Under the pieces are notes generated by a model. That model did no database searches and was not told the DNA's origin. It saw nothing but the letters and a program-made list of their open reading frames with translations. Below, in pieces: positions 17,069-26,491 of a stretch of 64,000 nt of DNA. The DNA comes from Chthoniobacter sp. (lineage in GTDB: Bacteria; Verrucomicrobiota; Verrucomicrobiia; Chthoniobacterales; Chthoniobacteraceae): the NCBI GenBank assembly GCA_021414005.1, contig JAIOPH010000027.1:186001-250000 (forward strand), given 5' to 3'. The position numbers and the translations under genes were made by a program. Positions within the stretch are counted from its first letter, which is position 1, and every line of letters starts with the position of its first letter.

Positions 17069-19855
17069 TTACTTTTCCCGAACGTGGCGGAACGGATAGC
17101 TCTGCACGATTCCCCGCACGATCGTTTTGAATTTGTATCCATCCTTCGCCGCCGCGCTTTGGATTTCCTGCACCGCAGGCATGTCATAAATCTCCAGCCT
17201 CCGGCCGAGCGCGTAGCTGAGCAGATGCTCAATGAACCCGCGCACAAACTCCTCGGGCTTTTCAATCAGCGCTGCCTTGAAGCCGGCGGGGCCGTCAAAG
17301 GCGCGGCCGTTCCACTCGGCGCGCGCGTCCACCGGTTGCTGGCCGTCCCGCGTGCGGCGCGCGCCGATGGGGTCGAACGCCTCCAGCGCGAAGCCCGGCG
17401 GATCGAGGCGGATGTGGCAGGAAAAGCACGCGGGTTGATCGCGATGCTGCTCAAACTTCTGCCGCACGCTTTGCGCGGTCGTGGACGCTTTCTCCGCGTC
17501 CTTGAGCACGAAGGCGATCTTCGGTTCCTGCGGCGGGCGATTGAAAACGGTCTCCAGCAGCCATGCGCCGCGCTTCACCGGGCTGGTGCGAAACGGCAGC
17601 GACGTGACGGTGAGCGGGCCGGCCATCGTGGCGAAGCCGCCGCGCGTGCGGTCGGACAGCGGGGCGCGCACCCACGCGCTGTTGGCGCGCATGTTTTTGA
17701 GTTCATCGGCACTGGCGGGTGGGAGCTTCGCGAGCGGCGCGGCACAGGCGGTTTCGAGGCCGTAGAGCTTCGCGAGCTGGCGGTTCAGCCATGTATAGTC
17801 GGCGTTCACGAAATCGAGCACGCTGCGGTCTTCCACGAGCACGGTTTCAAAAAGCAGCAACGCCTCGGTGAGCATCGGGCCGTGCAGCGTGCGCTTGCCC
17901 TGCTGACCGTAGTAAAAGCCGCGGAACAACTGCGGATCAGGCTTCGCCGTATAGAGCTGGTCGAGCCGCAGCCATTGCACGGCGAAGGACTCCGCCAGTT
18001 CGCGCACGCGCGGATCGCGCAACGTGCGGCGCAGTTCCTCGTCGAGCACGGCGGGCTCGTGGAGCCGGGCGGCGCGCAGCGTGTCGTCGGGCGGGGCAGA
18101 CCAGAGGAAATAGGCGAGCCGGTTCGCGAGTTCGTGGTCCTCCAGCGCGCGGACGGCGGCGCGGCCGTTCACCGGTTCGGCGAGGTAGAGAAATTCCGGC
18201 GACGCCAGCGCGGCGGCGACGGCTTCCTTCATCGCGGCGGGAAAGGTCGCGCCCGACTTGATTGCGTCGTCGAAAAGACCCGCGTAGCGCGCGACCGTGC
18301 GCTCATCCACCGGATGCCGAAACGCCCGCGCGAGCCAGCCGCCCAGCCGCTCGCGGGCGATGTCCTGCTTTTCCCGCGCGGACATTTTTAACGTCGCGGC
18401 CACCGGCGCAGCCTGCGGCGTGGCGGTGATGAAACCCAGATCATCGAGCAGCACATAATTGCCGCTGAATTTCGAGCCATCCACGACCAGCTCCGTGATG
18501 TGCCGCCCCTCCGGCGCGCGGAACGCGAAGAAGGTATTCCCCTTCCCCGCGCCTTCCGGCAGGTCCGCGGAAAGCGTGTGCGCGCCGCCGCCGCTAAACT
18601 TCACCGTTATCGCGACTGGCCCTCGTTCCTTCTCCCGACTGAGTGCGCACAGCGCGAGATCCTGCACCGCTTCGCCAGGCAGCCCACCCTCGACGGCGAG
18701 CGTGAAGCGCAGCGTCTTCGCGCCTTTCACGGCATTGGTGAAAAGCGATTCGCCCGACGTTTCCTCGACGGTCGAAAATCCCGCGACCCACAAATCCTCG
18801 CGAGGTGTGAGGCGCAGGGTCTTGTGCCGATCCGCGCCGAAGCGCACCCGCACCGGCGTTCCGCCTTTGACCGTGAGATCACGCGCGTTCGCGTCCCACA
18901 CGCCACCGATGCCTTCCTGCGCGGCGGCATCCACGTTGAACCGAAATTGATACGTGACCGTAACCGCGCCACCCGTCGTCGCCTGCAGCGGCAGATCGAG
19001 GTTCGGCGCAAACTCCCGCACCGCCGCGAATCCCTCCGCGCCCGGCCCGACCGCCACGACCGTCTCCGCCTTTGGCACGACCGCGGGATCGGCAATGAGC
19101 GCGCGGAAACTCGCGCTTTGCTGCGGCAGCTTCGGGCTCTCCACGATCGCGCGACTCAACGCGACATACTTTTCCAGCAGCAGCGGCGAGAGGTTCATCG
19201 CCTCGCCGCGATTCGCGAAGCCGTGCTCTGCGCGGTTCCCCCCCGGCAGGCCGGCGTCGGGCAGGAGCACGGCGTATTTCATCCCGTACTCGCGCACCGG
19301 CACCTCCACGCGCTCGGGCATCCGGCCTGCGGCGGGCTGGAAGTAATCGCTCACGACCGGCAGCCGCTCCGGGAAGACGAAAACATCGACCTTCAGCCCA
19401 AAGAGATCGCGCACCGTGTTGTTGTATTCCAAGCGTGTCAGCCGACGCAGCACCGCGCGGCCCGGATCACGCGCGCCCAGCTTCGGATCGGGCCGCACGG
19501 CGAGGTCCGCGATCCACGCGAGCAGCTTTGCACGTTCGGTTTCGGTCGGTTGCGCATCGCGCTTCGGCGGCGGCATCTGGTGCGACTCCACCTTGCTGAA
19601 AACCGACGCCCACACCCGGCGATCCGCCATCGCCGCCGCGTCGTTACCGAACCGTTCGAGATTCACGCCACCCTTCGGCTTCTTCTCATCGCCGTGACAG
19701 TCGAAGCAGTGCTTTTCCAAAAGCGGCAGAACCTCGCGCGAAAAATCGGGCGCGGCGTGCAGGAAAGTAGCTTGGACTTTAGTCCAAACGAACAGCAGCA
19801 GCAGCCACTTTGGACTAAAGTCCAAGCTACTTTCAGCGCTACGTCGAAAGCGCAT
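17069..19855 (-). CDS. DUF1587/DUF1592/DUF1588/DUF1585 cytochrome protein (PSD1 type)
   Basis: Large secreted protein of 928 aa typical of Planctomycetota and Verrucomicrobiota. In order: a PSD1-type cytochrome c motif (HCFDCHGDEKKPKGG, residues about 48-62), DUF1587, a beta-rich insert, DUF1595/DUF1592 in the middle, DUF1588 with a second CxxCH (PACFSCHIRLDPPGFALE) and a C-terminal DUF1585. These proteins usually pair with a DUF1552 protein, found here on the other side of a transposase gene. The ATG at 19855 lies inside the end of that transposase gene, and the first 38 codons run through an inverted REP pair, which supplies the hydrophobic KWLLLLFVW of the apparent signal peptide. A TTG at codon 10 is an alternative start. 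Confidence 0.88.
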   Translation of the reverse strand: MRFRRSAESSLDFSPKWLLLLFVWTKVQATFLHAAPDFSREVLPLLEKHCFDCHGDEKKPKGGVNLERFGNDAAAMADRRVWASVFSKVESHQMPPPKRDAQPTETERAKLLAWIADLAVRPDPKLGARDPGRAVLRRLTRLEYNNTVRDLFGLKVDVFVFPERLPVVSDYFQPAAGRMPERVEVPVREYGMKYAVLLPDAGLPGGNRAEHGFANRGEAMNLSPLLLEKYVALSRAIVESPKLPQQSASFRALIADPAVVPKAETVVAVGPGAEGFAAVREFAPNLDLPLQATTGGAVTVTYQFRFNVDAAAQEGIGGVWDANARDLTVKGGTPVRVRFGADRHKTLRLTPREDLWVAGFSTVEETSGESLFTNAVKGAKTLRFTLAVEGGLPGEAVQDLALCALSREKERGPVAITVKFSGGGAHTLSADLPEGAGKGNTFFAFRAPEGRHITELVVDGSKFSGNYVLLDDLGFITATPQAAPVAATLKMSAREKQDIARERLGGWLARAFRHPVDERTVARYAGLFDDAIKSGATFPAAMKEAVAAALASPEFLYLAEPVNGRAAVRALEDHELANRLAYFLWSAPPDDTLRAARLHEPAVLDEELRRTLRDPRVRELAESFAVQWLRLDQLYTAKPDPQLFRGFYYGQQGKRTLHGPMLTEALLLFETVLVEDRSVLDFVNADYTWLNRQLAKLYGLETACAAPLAKLPPASADELKNMRANSAWVRAPLSDRTRGGFATMAGPLTVTSLPFRTSPVKRGAWLLETVFNRPPQEPKIAFVLKDAEKASTTAQSVRQKFEQHRDQPACFSCHIRLDPPGFALEAFDPIGARRTRDGQQPVDARAEWNGRAFDGPAGFKAALIEKPEEFVRGFIEHLLSYALGRRLEIYDMPAVQEIQSAAAKDGYKFKTIVRGIVQSYPFRHVREK
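19763..19834. repeat. Inverted REP pair (BIME) 3' of the RAYT gene
   Basis: Perfect 26-bp inverted arms 19763-19788 and 19809-19834 with a 20-nt loop containing four CAG units. Each arm is a REP: GTAG foot, C, then the palindrome TTGGACTTTAGTCCAA. It begins 4 bp beyond the transposase stop codon and lies wholly within the 5' end of the DUF1592 reading frame. Confidence 0.9.
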
Positions 19856-20462
19856 ACTCGCCCTCCTTCAACCGCGCTTTGACCGGATTTTCCGCGATGT
19901 AGCGGCGGTAGTGCTCCAACTGTTCCTCGCTGCGCACGATGTGATCGTAGGGTTCCGGTTGCCACAGCGTCCCCGTCTGTCCGAGCTGCTGATTGATCGC
20001 CCGTGCCGTCCTTCCTTTCCAACCTTGCAGAATGGTGCCCAGCTTCCATTGCCTCAGCGGCGTCACCAGCACATGAAAGTGATTCGGCATTACCACCCAC
20101 GCATCGAGGTCGTAGCGTTCTCCGTGACACTGCACTAACTCGGAAACGACGATTTCCCGAACTTCCGGCGCTCGCAGGACACACGCCCCGTAACCCGCGT
20201 CGAGCCACCGATGCCACTCCGCCGTGAAGTGCCGGTGAAAGTCATTGCGGTCTTTCGCCGAAAGCTGGTCCAGTTCCTCCAAGGTGCGGAGTCTGCGGGC
20301 ACGCAACCAAGTGTCGCGCTCATCGCGCCACTGATCGAGTTTTTCGCGCGGCATCGAGTCCGCGAGCCGGGACGTGACGAAGTACGTCACGCCTTCCTGC
20401 CGCCACTGCGGTAGATGCATCTCGTGGATGCGGACGGGCGCGCGCGGGTCGAACGGCTTCAT
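19839..20462 (-). mobile_element. REP-associated tyrosine transposase gene (RAYT, IS200-like Y1 family)
   Basis: 207-aa HUH-type transposase. The HUH motif is VVMPNHFHVLVTP (H128 and H130). The C-terminal signature is WQPEPYDHIVRSEEQLEHYR followed by YIAENPVKA; by comparison with E. coli RAYT the catalytic tyrosine should be Y188. The gene sits precisely between two inverted REP pairs: its ATG directly abuts the one at 20463 and its stop lies 4 bp from the one at 19834. RAYTs are linked to REP dispersal and are usually single-copy, non-classical elements. The motifs are intact, so the protein may be functional. It separates the DUF1592 and DUF1552 genes. Confidence 0.92.
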
Positions 20463-20522
20463 AAAGTAGCTTGGACTTTAGTCCACTCGGACGGCTCTTT
20501 GGACTGAAGTCCAAGCTACTTT
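20463..20522. repeat. Inverted REP pair (BIME) 5' of the RAYT gene
   Basis: Arms 20463-20485 and 20500-20522, 23 bp with one mismatch. Both carry the GTAG foot and the TTGGACT/AGTCCAA stem; the loop dinucleotide is TT in the plus-strand REP and TC in the minus-strand one. It directly abuts the RAYT start codon and provides the last codons and stop of the DUF1552 gene. Confidence 0.9.
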
Positions 20523-21767
20523 GCCGGTGCTATCCGCGAAGCGCTCGCGCTTCACTCCAGCGGCCTGCGCGAGCGTGAGCCAGAGATTGGCCAGCGGCAC
20601 TTCGCCGGCAAAGTGATGATGCGCGCCGGGCTTCAGCGCTCCGCCCGCGCGACCCGCGAGGAGCACTTCGAGGTCGGAGTATTTGTGCGAATCGCCGTCG
20701 CTCAGCCCGCTGCCCATGACCACGCAGCAAGAGTCGAGCAGCGTCCCCTCGCCCTCGCGAATGCCGCGCAGCCGCTCGACGACATGCGCGAACAGCGCGA
20801 CGTGGAAGCGGTCGATCTTGGTGATCGCGGCCTTCGCCTCGTCGCCTTTGGTGTGCGTGAGGACATGATGATTTTGCGGCTTGTCGAAGACACCGTGAAA
20901 CATCCGCGGTGAATCCCAGCGTTCCGGGTCCACGATGAGCGAGGCCACCCGCGTCAGATCGTTTTGAAACGCGAGCACGATGAGGTCGCCCATGAGGCGC
21001 AGATAATCGCCGCGCTCCTCGGGGATGCCCGCAGGCTCCGCCATCGGTGGCTTACCCAGCCGCTTGGCCGCTCTCTCCGCCAGCTCCACGCGATGCTCCG
21101 TCGCGCGCACACTTTCGAGATACTCGCCGAGCTTTTCCTGATCCGCGCGACCGAGCCGCGCTTGCAGCGCCTTCGCATCCGCCAGCACCACATCCAACAC
21201 GCTGCGCGTCGGTCTTCCCGCCGTGCCGAAGAGCCGCTGAAAAACCGCGCGCGGATTTTTCTCCACACCAGCCGCATAGCCCGGCGCGGCCCACGAGATG
21301 CACTCGTAGTAGCGCGTCTCCTTGCTGTCGGCGAAGTCGTTGCAACTCAGTTCCAGCGAAGGCAGCGCGGTGTCGCCGCCAATCTCTCGCGCGATGATCT
21401 GGTCGAGCGTGGTATTCGTGGGAAAGCCGCCATCCAGCGTCTCACTCGGCGGCGAACTGGTCATCCAGCACGCCCCGCATTGCGCATGCACGCCGGTGCC
21501 GCCGACAAACGTGCGATCGAGTCCGGTGCAAATGGTGATCTCCTTCCGCAACGCGGCCAGCGGCTCCAGCGCCGGCGTCAGCTCCCACTCCGCGCCCGTC
21601 GTCTTCGGGACAAAGGTCTGCTGATTGTAGCCATTCGGCGTATAGAGAAACGCGAAGCGCTGCGGTGCCTTCACCGCCCCCGCCGCACGCCCCCGCGGAG
21701 CCATCGCCTCCAGCCAAGGCAGCGCGACGGCCGCGCCGAGTCCGCGGAGAAAAGTGCGACGGTGCAT
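20478..21767 (-). CDS. DUF1552 domain protein with Tat signal
   Basis: Secreted protein of 429 aa. The N-terminus has a Tat-type signal (MHRRTFLRGLGAAVALPWLE), then APQRFAFLYTPNGYN, ALEPLAALRKEITICTGLD and SLELSCNDFADSKETRYYEC; DUF1552 proteins accompany DUF1592 cytochrome proteins in PVC bacteria and are functionally uncharacterised. After RFADSTGK the last residues (VAWTSVQRAVRVD) and the stop codon are encoded by the REP pair at 20463-20522, so the natural C-terminus has been replaced. A single REP lies 5 bp upstream of the start codon. Confidence 0.88.
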   Translation of the reverse strand: MHRRTFLRGLGAAVALPWLEAMAPRGRAAGAVKAPQRFAFLYTPNGYNQQTFVPKTTGAEWELTPALEPLAALRKEITICTGLDRTFVGGTGVHAQCGACWMTSSPPSETLDGGFPTNTTLDQIIAREIGGDTALPSLELSCNDFADSKETRYYECISWAAPGYAAGVEKNPRAVFQRLFGTAGRPTRSVLDVVLADAKALQARLGRADQEKLGEYLESVRATEHRVELAERAAKRLGKPPMAEPAGIPEERGDYLRLMGDLIVLAFQNDLTRVASLIVDPERWDSPRMFHGVFDKPQNHHVLTHTKGDEAKAAITKIDRFHVALFAHVVERLRGIREGEGTLLDSCCVVMGSGLSDGDSHKYSDLEVLLAGRAGGALKPGAHHHFAGEVPLANLWLTLAQAAGVKRERFADSTGKVAWTSVQRAVRVD

Positions 21768-21772
21768 GAAAA

Positions 21773-21797
21773 AGTAGCTTGGGCTTTAGCCCAAAGT
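21773..21797 (+). repeat. Single REP with compensatory base changes
   Basis: GTAG (21774-21777), C, then TTGGGCTTTAGCCCAA (21779-21794). Compared with the RAYT-flanking copies, A has become G in the left arm and T has become C in the right arm, so the stem is preserved. It lies just upstream of the DUF1552 start codon and downstream of the Wadjet operon. Confidence 0.85.
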
Positions 21798-21872
21798 CGG
21801 CCGGCAATCCATCTCGTTGATCGCAGAGATACCCGGCAGAGATACGCCAGCGCCCTCACCTTGTATGGATTT

Positions 21873-23117
21873 TCAGGCTGGTCCGAAGAACGGCCATTCC
21901 GCCAACGGCGGCTCGCGGTGACGCTCCTGCTCGAAGTCGCCTTTCCGCCCGCTCTTGAGCATCGCACCGATGTCGGCGTGCTCGGTGGTCATGCGGGGGT
22001 CTTCGAGCAATGCGGCGAGCCGCATTTGCTCGCCGGCGGCCAGCGGGACGGATGCGACATCGTCCGCGTGGCGCATGTGGTGCGAGTGGATGGGAATGCT
22101 GGTCTGGTGGCGCAGGTCGCGCAGGATGTCGTAGCCGGCGGGGTCGGTGTCGCCGTGATGGAAAAACTCCAGCGCCGGATGCGCGGTGTGCAGGCGGCGG
22201 AGGAGCGCGACGCTCGCGGCGTTCGGGAAGCTGCTCCAGACGAGCAGCACGCCGGAACGGAGCTTCGCGATTTCGAGGAAGGGCGCTTTGTTTTCGAGAA
22301 TCAGGCAGCGCGGGGCGCTCGTCTCGATGTGCGACGCGCGGGTGACGTCGGCAGCGGAAAGTGTTGCCGGGTCTGAGAGTTGCCCGGCGTCGAGAGCGAG
22401 ATTCACACCGCTCCACACACGCAGCGGGCCGTGGAGGGTCGCGACGCGCGGCATTGGCAGCAGGCCGTGCGATTCGAAGTCACGTACCGCGCCGCAAGTC
22501 GCCTCGGCGAGCAACTGCTCCAGAGAGCCCTGCCATTTTTCCAGGCGCTTTGAATCGGCTGTGAGTTCGTAGCTTGCGTAACGCACGAGGCGGCGGCCTT
22601 CCCACGCAAGCAGGCGTGCGATGAATTCGAGCATCCGCCTTCCGCGGGCCAACTGCGCCATGCCGAAAGGCTCCATCGCCCGCCAGCACCGCGCATTGTC
22701 TGCCCGGCGAGCGCAAAACTGCGCCCATTCCGCACGCCAGCGCACCGGCACCTCCCACGCCGCCGCTTCGCGGAAAAGTTGCGTCCAATTCTCGCGGCGG
22801 GCCGTCGGCGATTCACGACCGATCCAGTCGTAAAACTCGCGCTCCTTGGCGGGCGAGAGCCGGAGTTTCAGCAGCGTGGTGCGGGCGCGTTTGTTCTCCC
22901 ACTCCAGGCACAGCACCTTGCCGTCCGCGGTGTCCAGCTCCTCCATCGCCAGCTCGTAGGCCTCGCCCTCCAGCACTCGTCCGGTCGCTTTCTCAAGTTC
23001 GGCGCACACTGCCGCGAAGGTCGGCTGCACGTCGTTCATGCCAGCCCCAGTCTTGCCCGCCTGCGAGCCTTCGTAGATGCGCGCGAGTGCGGCGAAAATC
23101 GGCGAACGCGGCCTCAT
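21873..23117 (-). CDS. jetD: Wadjet plasmid-defence nuclease subunit JetD (DUF3322/DUF2220)
   Basis: Topoisomerase VI/Toprim-related nuclease of the Wadjet SMC system, which cleaves circular DNA after the JetABC motor has extruded it. 414 aa: an N-terminal arm-like region (DUF3322), then a C-terminal Toprim-like domain with the conserved Glu in CLILENKAPFLE (E275) and the metal-binding pair in HHGDTDPAGYDIL (D323, D325). Its ATG overlaps the jetC stop as ATGA. It is the last gene of the operon; beyond its stop come 75 bp and then a REP. Confidence 0.93.
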   Translation of the reverse strand: MRPRSPIFAALARIYEGSQAGKTGAGMNDVQPTFAAVCAELEKATGRVLEGEAYELAMEELDTADGKVLCLEWENKRARTTLLKLRLSPAKEREFYDWIGRESPTARRENWTQLFREAAAWEVPVRWRAEWAQFCARRADNARCWRAMEPFGMAQLARGRRMLEFIARLLAWEGRRLVRYASYELTADSKRLEKWQGSLEQLLAEATCGAVRDFESHGLLPMPRVATLHGPLRVWSGVNLALDAGQLSDPATLSAADVTRASHIETSAPRCLILENKAPFLEIAKLRSGVLLVWSSFPNAASVALLRRLHTAHPALEFFHHGDTDPAGYDILRDLRHQTSIPIHSHHMRHADDVASVPLAAGEQMRLAALLEDPRMTTEHADIGAMLKSGRKGDFEQERHREPPLAEWPFFGPA

Positions 23118-26100
23118 TCCAGCCCGAGCAGTCGCCGCGCTTCCGGCGAGTCTTTGTGCAGACTCACAGGCGTGTTGCGGATGGCGAGCCGTTTGCCGAC
23201 TCGCCGTTCATCCTTTGATACCACGACGAGGCTGTCGCAGTGCTCGAAGGCATACGGGATGTTCCCCGTGCTCATCGAAAACACGCCCTGCAAATCGAGC
23301 TGCGCGAGCGCCTCGATGCAGTTCTTGATGCGCTCGCCGCTGAGCTTCGAGAACGCCTCATCAATCGGCACCAGCGCGAGCGACGGCGCTTTGCTGCGCG
23401 TGTCGTGGCGTTTGTAGGCGCGCAGGTAGCTGGCGAGGATGGCGATGAAATACGGCGACTGGTTTTCGCCGCCGCTGAACTTTCCGCTCTGCCGGTCCAC
23501 ACGCGAAGTGGCGGTCACGGCACCGATGTCGTCGAGGTCGTCCACCTCCATGTCGTAGTCGTAGTAATGCCGGTAATCGAGCAACTCGGCGGTCGCTTTG
23601 CCGTCGGGCTGCTCGACGAGCAAGGTGAGGAATTTCTCGATGGCACCGCGCAGGTCCGCATCGGCGCTGGCGAAGAAAAGCTCGTCCTCGTGCGCGAGCG
23701 CGGAGGCGTCGAGGAGCTTGTGGTAGATGGCGAAGTCAGGGTTCTCCCACTTCACGATGTGGTAGCGATTGTTGCCGATGGGCCGCTTGAGCAGGTTGTT
23801 CAAAAGCAGCCGCGTGTTCTCCACTACGAAGAGCGCCGAGCGCAGCTTCTCGAGCACCTGCGTGCGGAAAAGTTTCTCCCATCGCCGGCGCGCGTCGGCG
23901 GATTTGTCGGCGTAGTTGGGAATGTCGGCGTCGTGCAGCTTGGCGAACTGCCGGTCGTAGGCGGCGTTGTCCGCGTCCTCGATGGCGAGGTCGTCGAACT
24001 TCGGATGCGTGAGCGCCAGCTCGCGCCGCGCCGCCTTCACGCGCTCCCACTCCGCATCCGCGCCTTTGTCGGCATCGTGAAAGCGCGTGTTGAATCGCTC
24101 CGCGGCCACATCCTTTGCCGGATACGCGGCGAGCATTTCGTCGCGCAGCTCGCCGAGCCGAGGAAGCCACTGCGAGACATCCGCCTCTCCATTCACCCGG
24201 TCGAAGGTCGCCTTCCGCGCATCCGCTTCCTCCGCGAGTTTGGCCGCCACTTTCTCCTGCTGGGAAAACTGATGCCGCTTCGCGCTGCCGAGCAATCCGC
24301 GCTGCTCGTCCTCCTGCTTCGCGATGTCTGCTGTCAGCTCCGCGTCGCGCTGCGCGAGCGGGTCGAACTTCGCCCGGTCGATTTGATTCAGCCGCTTGAT
24401 GTTGCTGTCGAGTTGCTCCTGCAACGTGGGCAGTTCGCTCGCGGCGGTCAGGTCCTGCCACAGCGACGGCGGCGGGTCGAAAAGGTCGCGCCACTGCCGC
24501 TGCACCTCCTCGATGGCATCCGCGAGCGGACGCAGCCGGCGCTCCTCGGCTTCGAGTTCGCCGCGCTGCCGTTCCTTGAAGGCACGCTGCTGCTCCAGCC
24601 CGCGTTTCCCCACGAAAGGCAGATTGTCGTAGTGCCTCGTGCGCTCGACGAATGCGCCGCGCGCGATGAAGCCGTCGGGCATGATGGCCGCCTCGTGTTC
24701 ACGAAGCTGCTCGCGCTGTTCGACGCACATCAGCCCGCCGAAAAGCTGGCTCACCACGGCGGCGGCGACGGGATGCGAAGTCGTCAACTTCTCCGCCAGC
24801 GAACCGGGCTGTACCGCGCGCTTCTGCTTCAGCGCCTTCGCGGGATTCACGAGCGACTCACCTGCCGCGGAGTCGCGGAGCTGATGGTAAAGCCTCTCCG
24901 CCGCGTCGTAGTCCTCCGCATCCACGACGACCGCGAATTTCCGCGTGAACGCGACCTCGATGGCGGGCCGCCAGCGTTCGTCACTCACCTCGCACAACTC
25001 GCGCAGATGGCGCGCTGGCAGGTCCGTGCGGCGCGCAAGCAGCGAGTTGTTCAGCGTATCGAGCAGGCGGGTCGGAAAGGGCAGCTTGCCGACGGCGAGT
25101 GCGGCGATTTGCTCGCGGAGCTGGCCGAGTTCCGAGCGCAGTTCCGAGAGCCGCTTTTGCGTCGGCTGTCCGAGCCGGCTCAAATCCGCGGCGAGCTTTT
25201 GGGCGGCATCGAGTAGCGTGTGAAAGGTTGCGTGAAACTTGGAGATGCCTCCCGTCTCCATTGCCGCGATGCCACGCTCGACGGCCACGACGTTCTCCGT
25301 GTCGAGTTCCAGCGGCAGCGCGGCGGCGGCTTTCACCCATTCGCGCGCACCGCGCACGCGGTTCGCCAGCGCGGAGTCGAGTGAGCGGCCCACGTCTTTC
25401 AAGCGCCCGATTTTCACCACGAGTTCCGAGTTCTGCCGCTTGATGTCGAGATAGAGCGAGCCGCCAGGCGATTCGCGGATGGTGTTGCGCAGCGCTTCCA
25501 GTTCGCCGCGCAGTTTTGGGATGCTCTCGCCGAGCACGGCCAGCCGCGCATTTTCCTCCGCGCACGCGGCGCTCAACTCCGCCAGTGCTCGCTCGCCATC
25601 TGCCAGCGCAGCGACGGCGTGGTCCCGGCGGCACTCGGCTTCGAGCCAGCGCGCGAGCGCGGCGTCGCGGCGTAGCGCGGCGTGGGTTTGGAAATGGCTC
25701 GCGATGGCCTCCAGCCGCGTGTGCTGGTCGCGCAGTTCGGCGAGCTGCCGCTCGTAGCCGATGAAGCTCTTGTAGCTGTCCGTCACGTCGCGCACATCGA
25801 GCCGGTCGGCGGGCAGGATGAAGTCGCGGCAGAATTGGTTGAAGCTCTTGAGAAAGGTGAACGACATCGCGCTCGGCAGGAGCGAGCGCAGCACGGAGCG
25901 GTCGAAGTTCAGATGCGACGGCTGGCACATGTCTCGGAGGTATTCGCCCAGCTCCGCGTAGAGCCGCCCGGTCACGCCGTCGCGCGCGGTGTGCGACTCC
26001 GCCATCGCCTTGAACGCGGCGTGACTGAGCGGGCGTTTTTCTTCATCGAGAAAATCCGCGCGTCCCAGCGAGGCCGGGATGAAGAACGGCGAGACGCGCC

Positions 26101-26491
26101 CTTGCTGCTCCGCCGCGCTGGCGAACTCGATGCGAAAGCCCCACGTCTCCACGCGCTTCCCGCCGGGCCAGGTGAATTCCATCGCGACGTAGCTGATGGC
26201 CGAGTCGCGCATGTATTGCGTCACGCCGGCTTCCTCCTGCTTCGTATCGCCGAGGCAGTAGCCTTTCAGCGTGCGGTCGCTGCGGTCGCCGGTGGCGGAT
26301 TGGTTGAACTTCACGAGCCGCAAATCGCCGACGAGCACGAACTGGATGAGGTCCATGAGGATGGACTTGCCGCTGCCGGTGACGCCCGCGAGCAGCAGGT
26401 TCCCCTCGACGGTGATGCTGTCGCGGTAGCCATACCAATTCAGCGCGTGCAGGCGCGTGAGGCGGATGGCGCGGCTCTTGTCCTGGCTCAT
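23114..26491 (-). CDS. jetC: Wadjet SMC-like ATPase JetC
   Basis: SMC/Rad50-type motor of 1125 aa. Walker A GVTGSGKS at residues 36-43, coiled-coil segments on either side of a central hinge-like region (about 450-620), the ABC signature SGGENQSP near 1006-1013, and Walker B ALVPIDEAF near 1040-1047 with D1044 and E1045. All ATPase motifs look intact. In characterised Wadjet systems this subunit forms a dimer that extrudes DNA loops with JetA (kleisin) and JetB (KITE). It overlaps both jetB and jetD by ATGA, so translation is coupled along the operon. Confidence 0.94.
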   Translation of the reverse strand: MSQDKSRAIRLTRLHALNWYGYRDSITVEGNLLLAGVTGSGKSILMDLIQFVLVGDLRLVKFNQSATGDRSDRTLKGYCLGDTKQEEAGVTQYMRDSAISYVAMEFTWPGGKRVETWGFRIEFASAAEQQGRVSPFFIPASLGRADFLDEEKRPLSHAAFKAMAESHTARDGVTGRLYAELGEYLRDMCQPSHLNFDRSVLRSLLPSAMSFTFLKSFNQFCRDFILPADRLDVRDVTDSYKSFIGYERQLAELRDQHTRLEAIASHFQTHAALRRDAALARWLEAECRRDHAVAALADGERALAELSAACAEENARLAVLGESIPKLRGELEALRNTIRESPGGSLYLDIKRQNSELVVKIGRLKDVGRSLDSALANRVRGAREWVKAAAALPLELDTENVVAVERGIAAMETGGISKFHATFHTLLDAAQKLAADLSRLGQPTQKRLSELRSELGQLREQIAALAVGKLPFPTRLLDTLNNSLLARRTDLPARHLRELCEVSDERWRPAIEVAFTRKFAVVVDAEDYDAAERLYHQLRDSAAGESLVNPAKALKQKRAVQPGSLAEKLTTSHPVAAAVVSQLFGGLMCVEQREQLREHEAAIMPDGFIARGAFVERTRHYDNLPFVGKRGLEQQRAFKERQRGELEAEERRLRPLADAIEEVQRQWRDLFDPPPSLWQDLTAASELPTLQEQLDSNIKRLNQIDRAKFDPLAQRDAELTADIAKQEDEQRGLLGSAKRHQFSQQEKVAAKLAEEADARKATFDRVNGEADVSQWLPRLGELRDEMLAAYPAKDVAAERFNTRFHDADKGADAEWERVKAARRELALTHPKFDDLAIEDADNAAYDRQFAKLHDADIPNYADKSADARRRWEKLFRTQVLEKLRSALFVVENTRLLLNNLLKRPIGNNRYHIVKWENPDFAIYHKLLDASALAHEDELFFASADADLRGAIEKFLTLLVEQPDGKATAELLDYRHYYDYDMEVDDLDDIGAVTATSRVDRQSGKFSGGENQSPYFIAILASYLRAYKRHDTRSKAPSLALVPIDEAFSKLSGERIKNCIEALAQLDLQGVFSMSTGNIPYAFEHCDSLVVVSKDERRVGKRLAIRNTPVSLHKDSPEARRLLGLE

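Noticed and set aside
23240..25216. Plus-strand reading frame of 658 codons opposite jetC
   Set aside because: Shadow of jetC; the minus-strand frame has intact ATPase motifs and operon overlaps.
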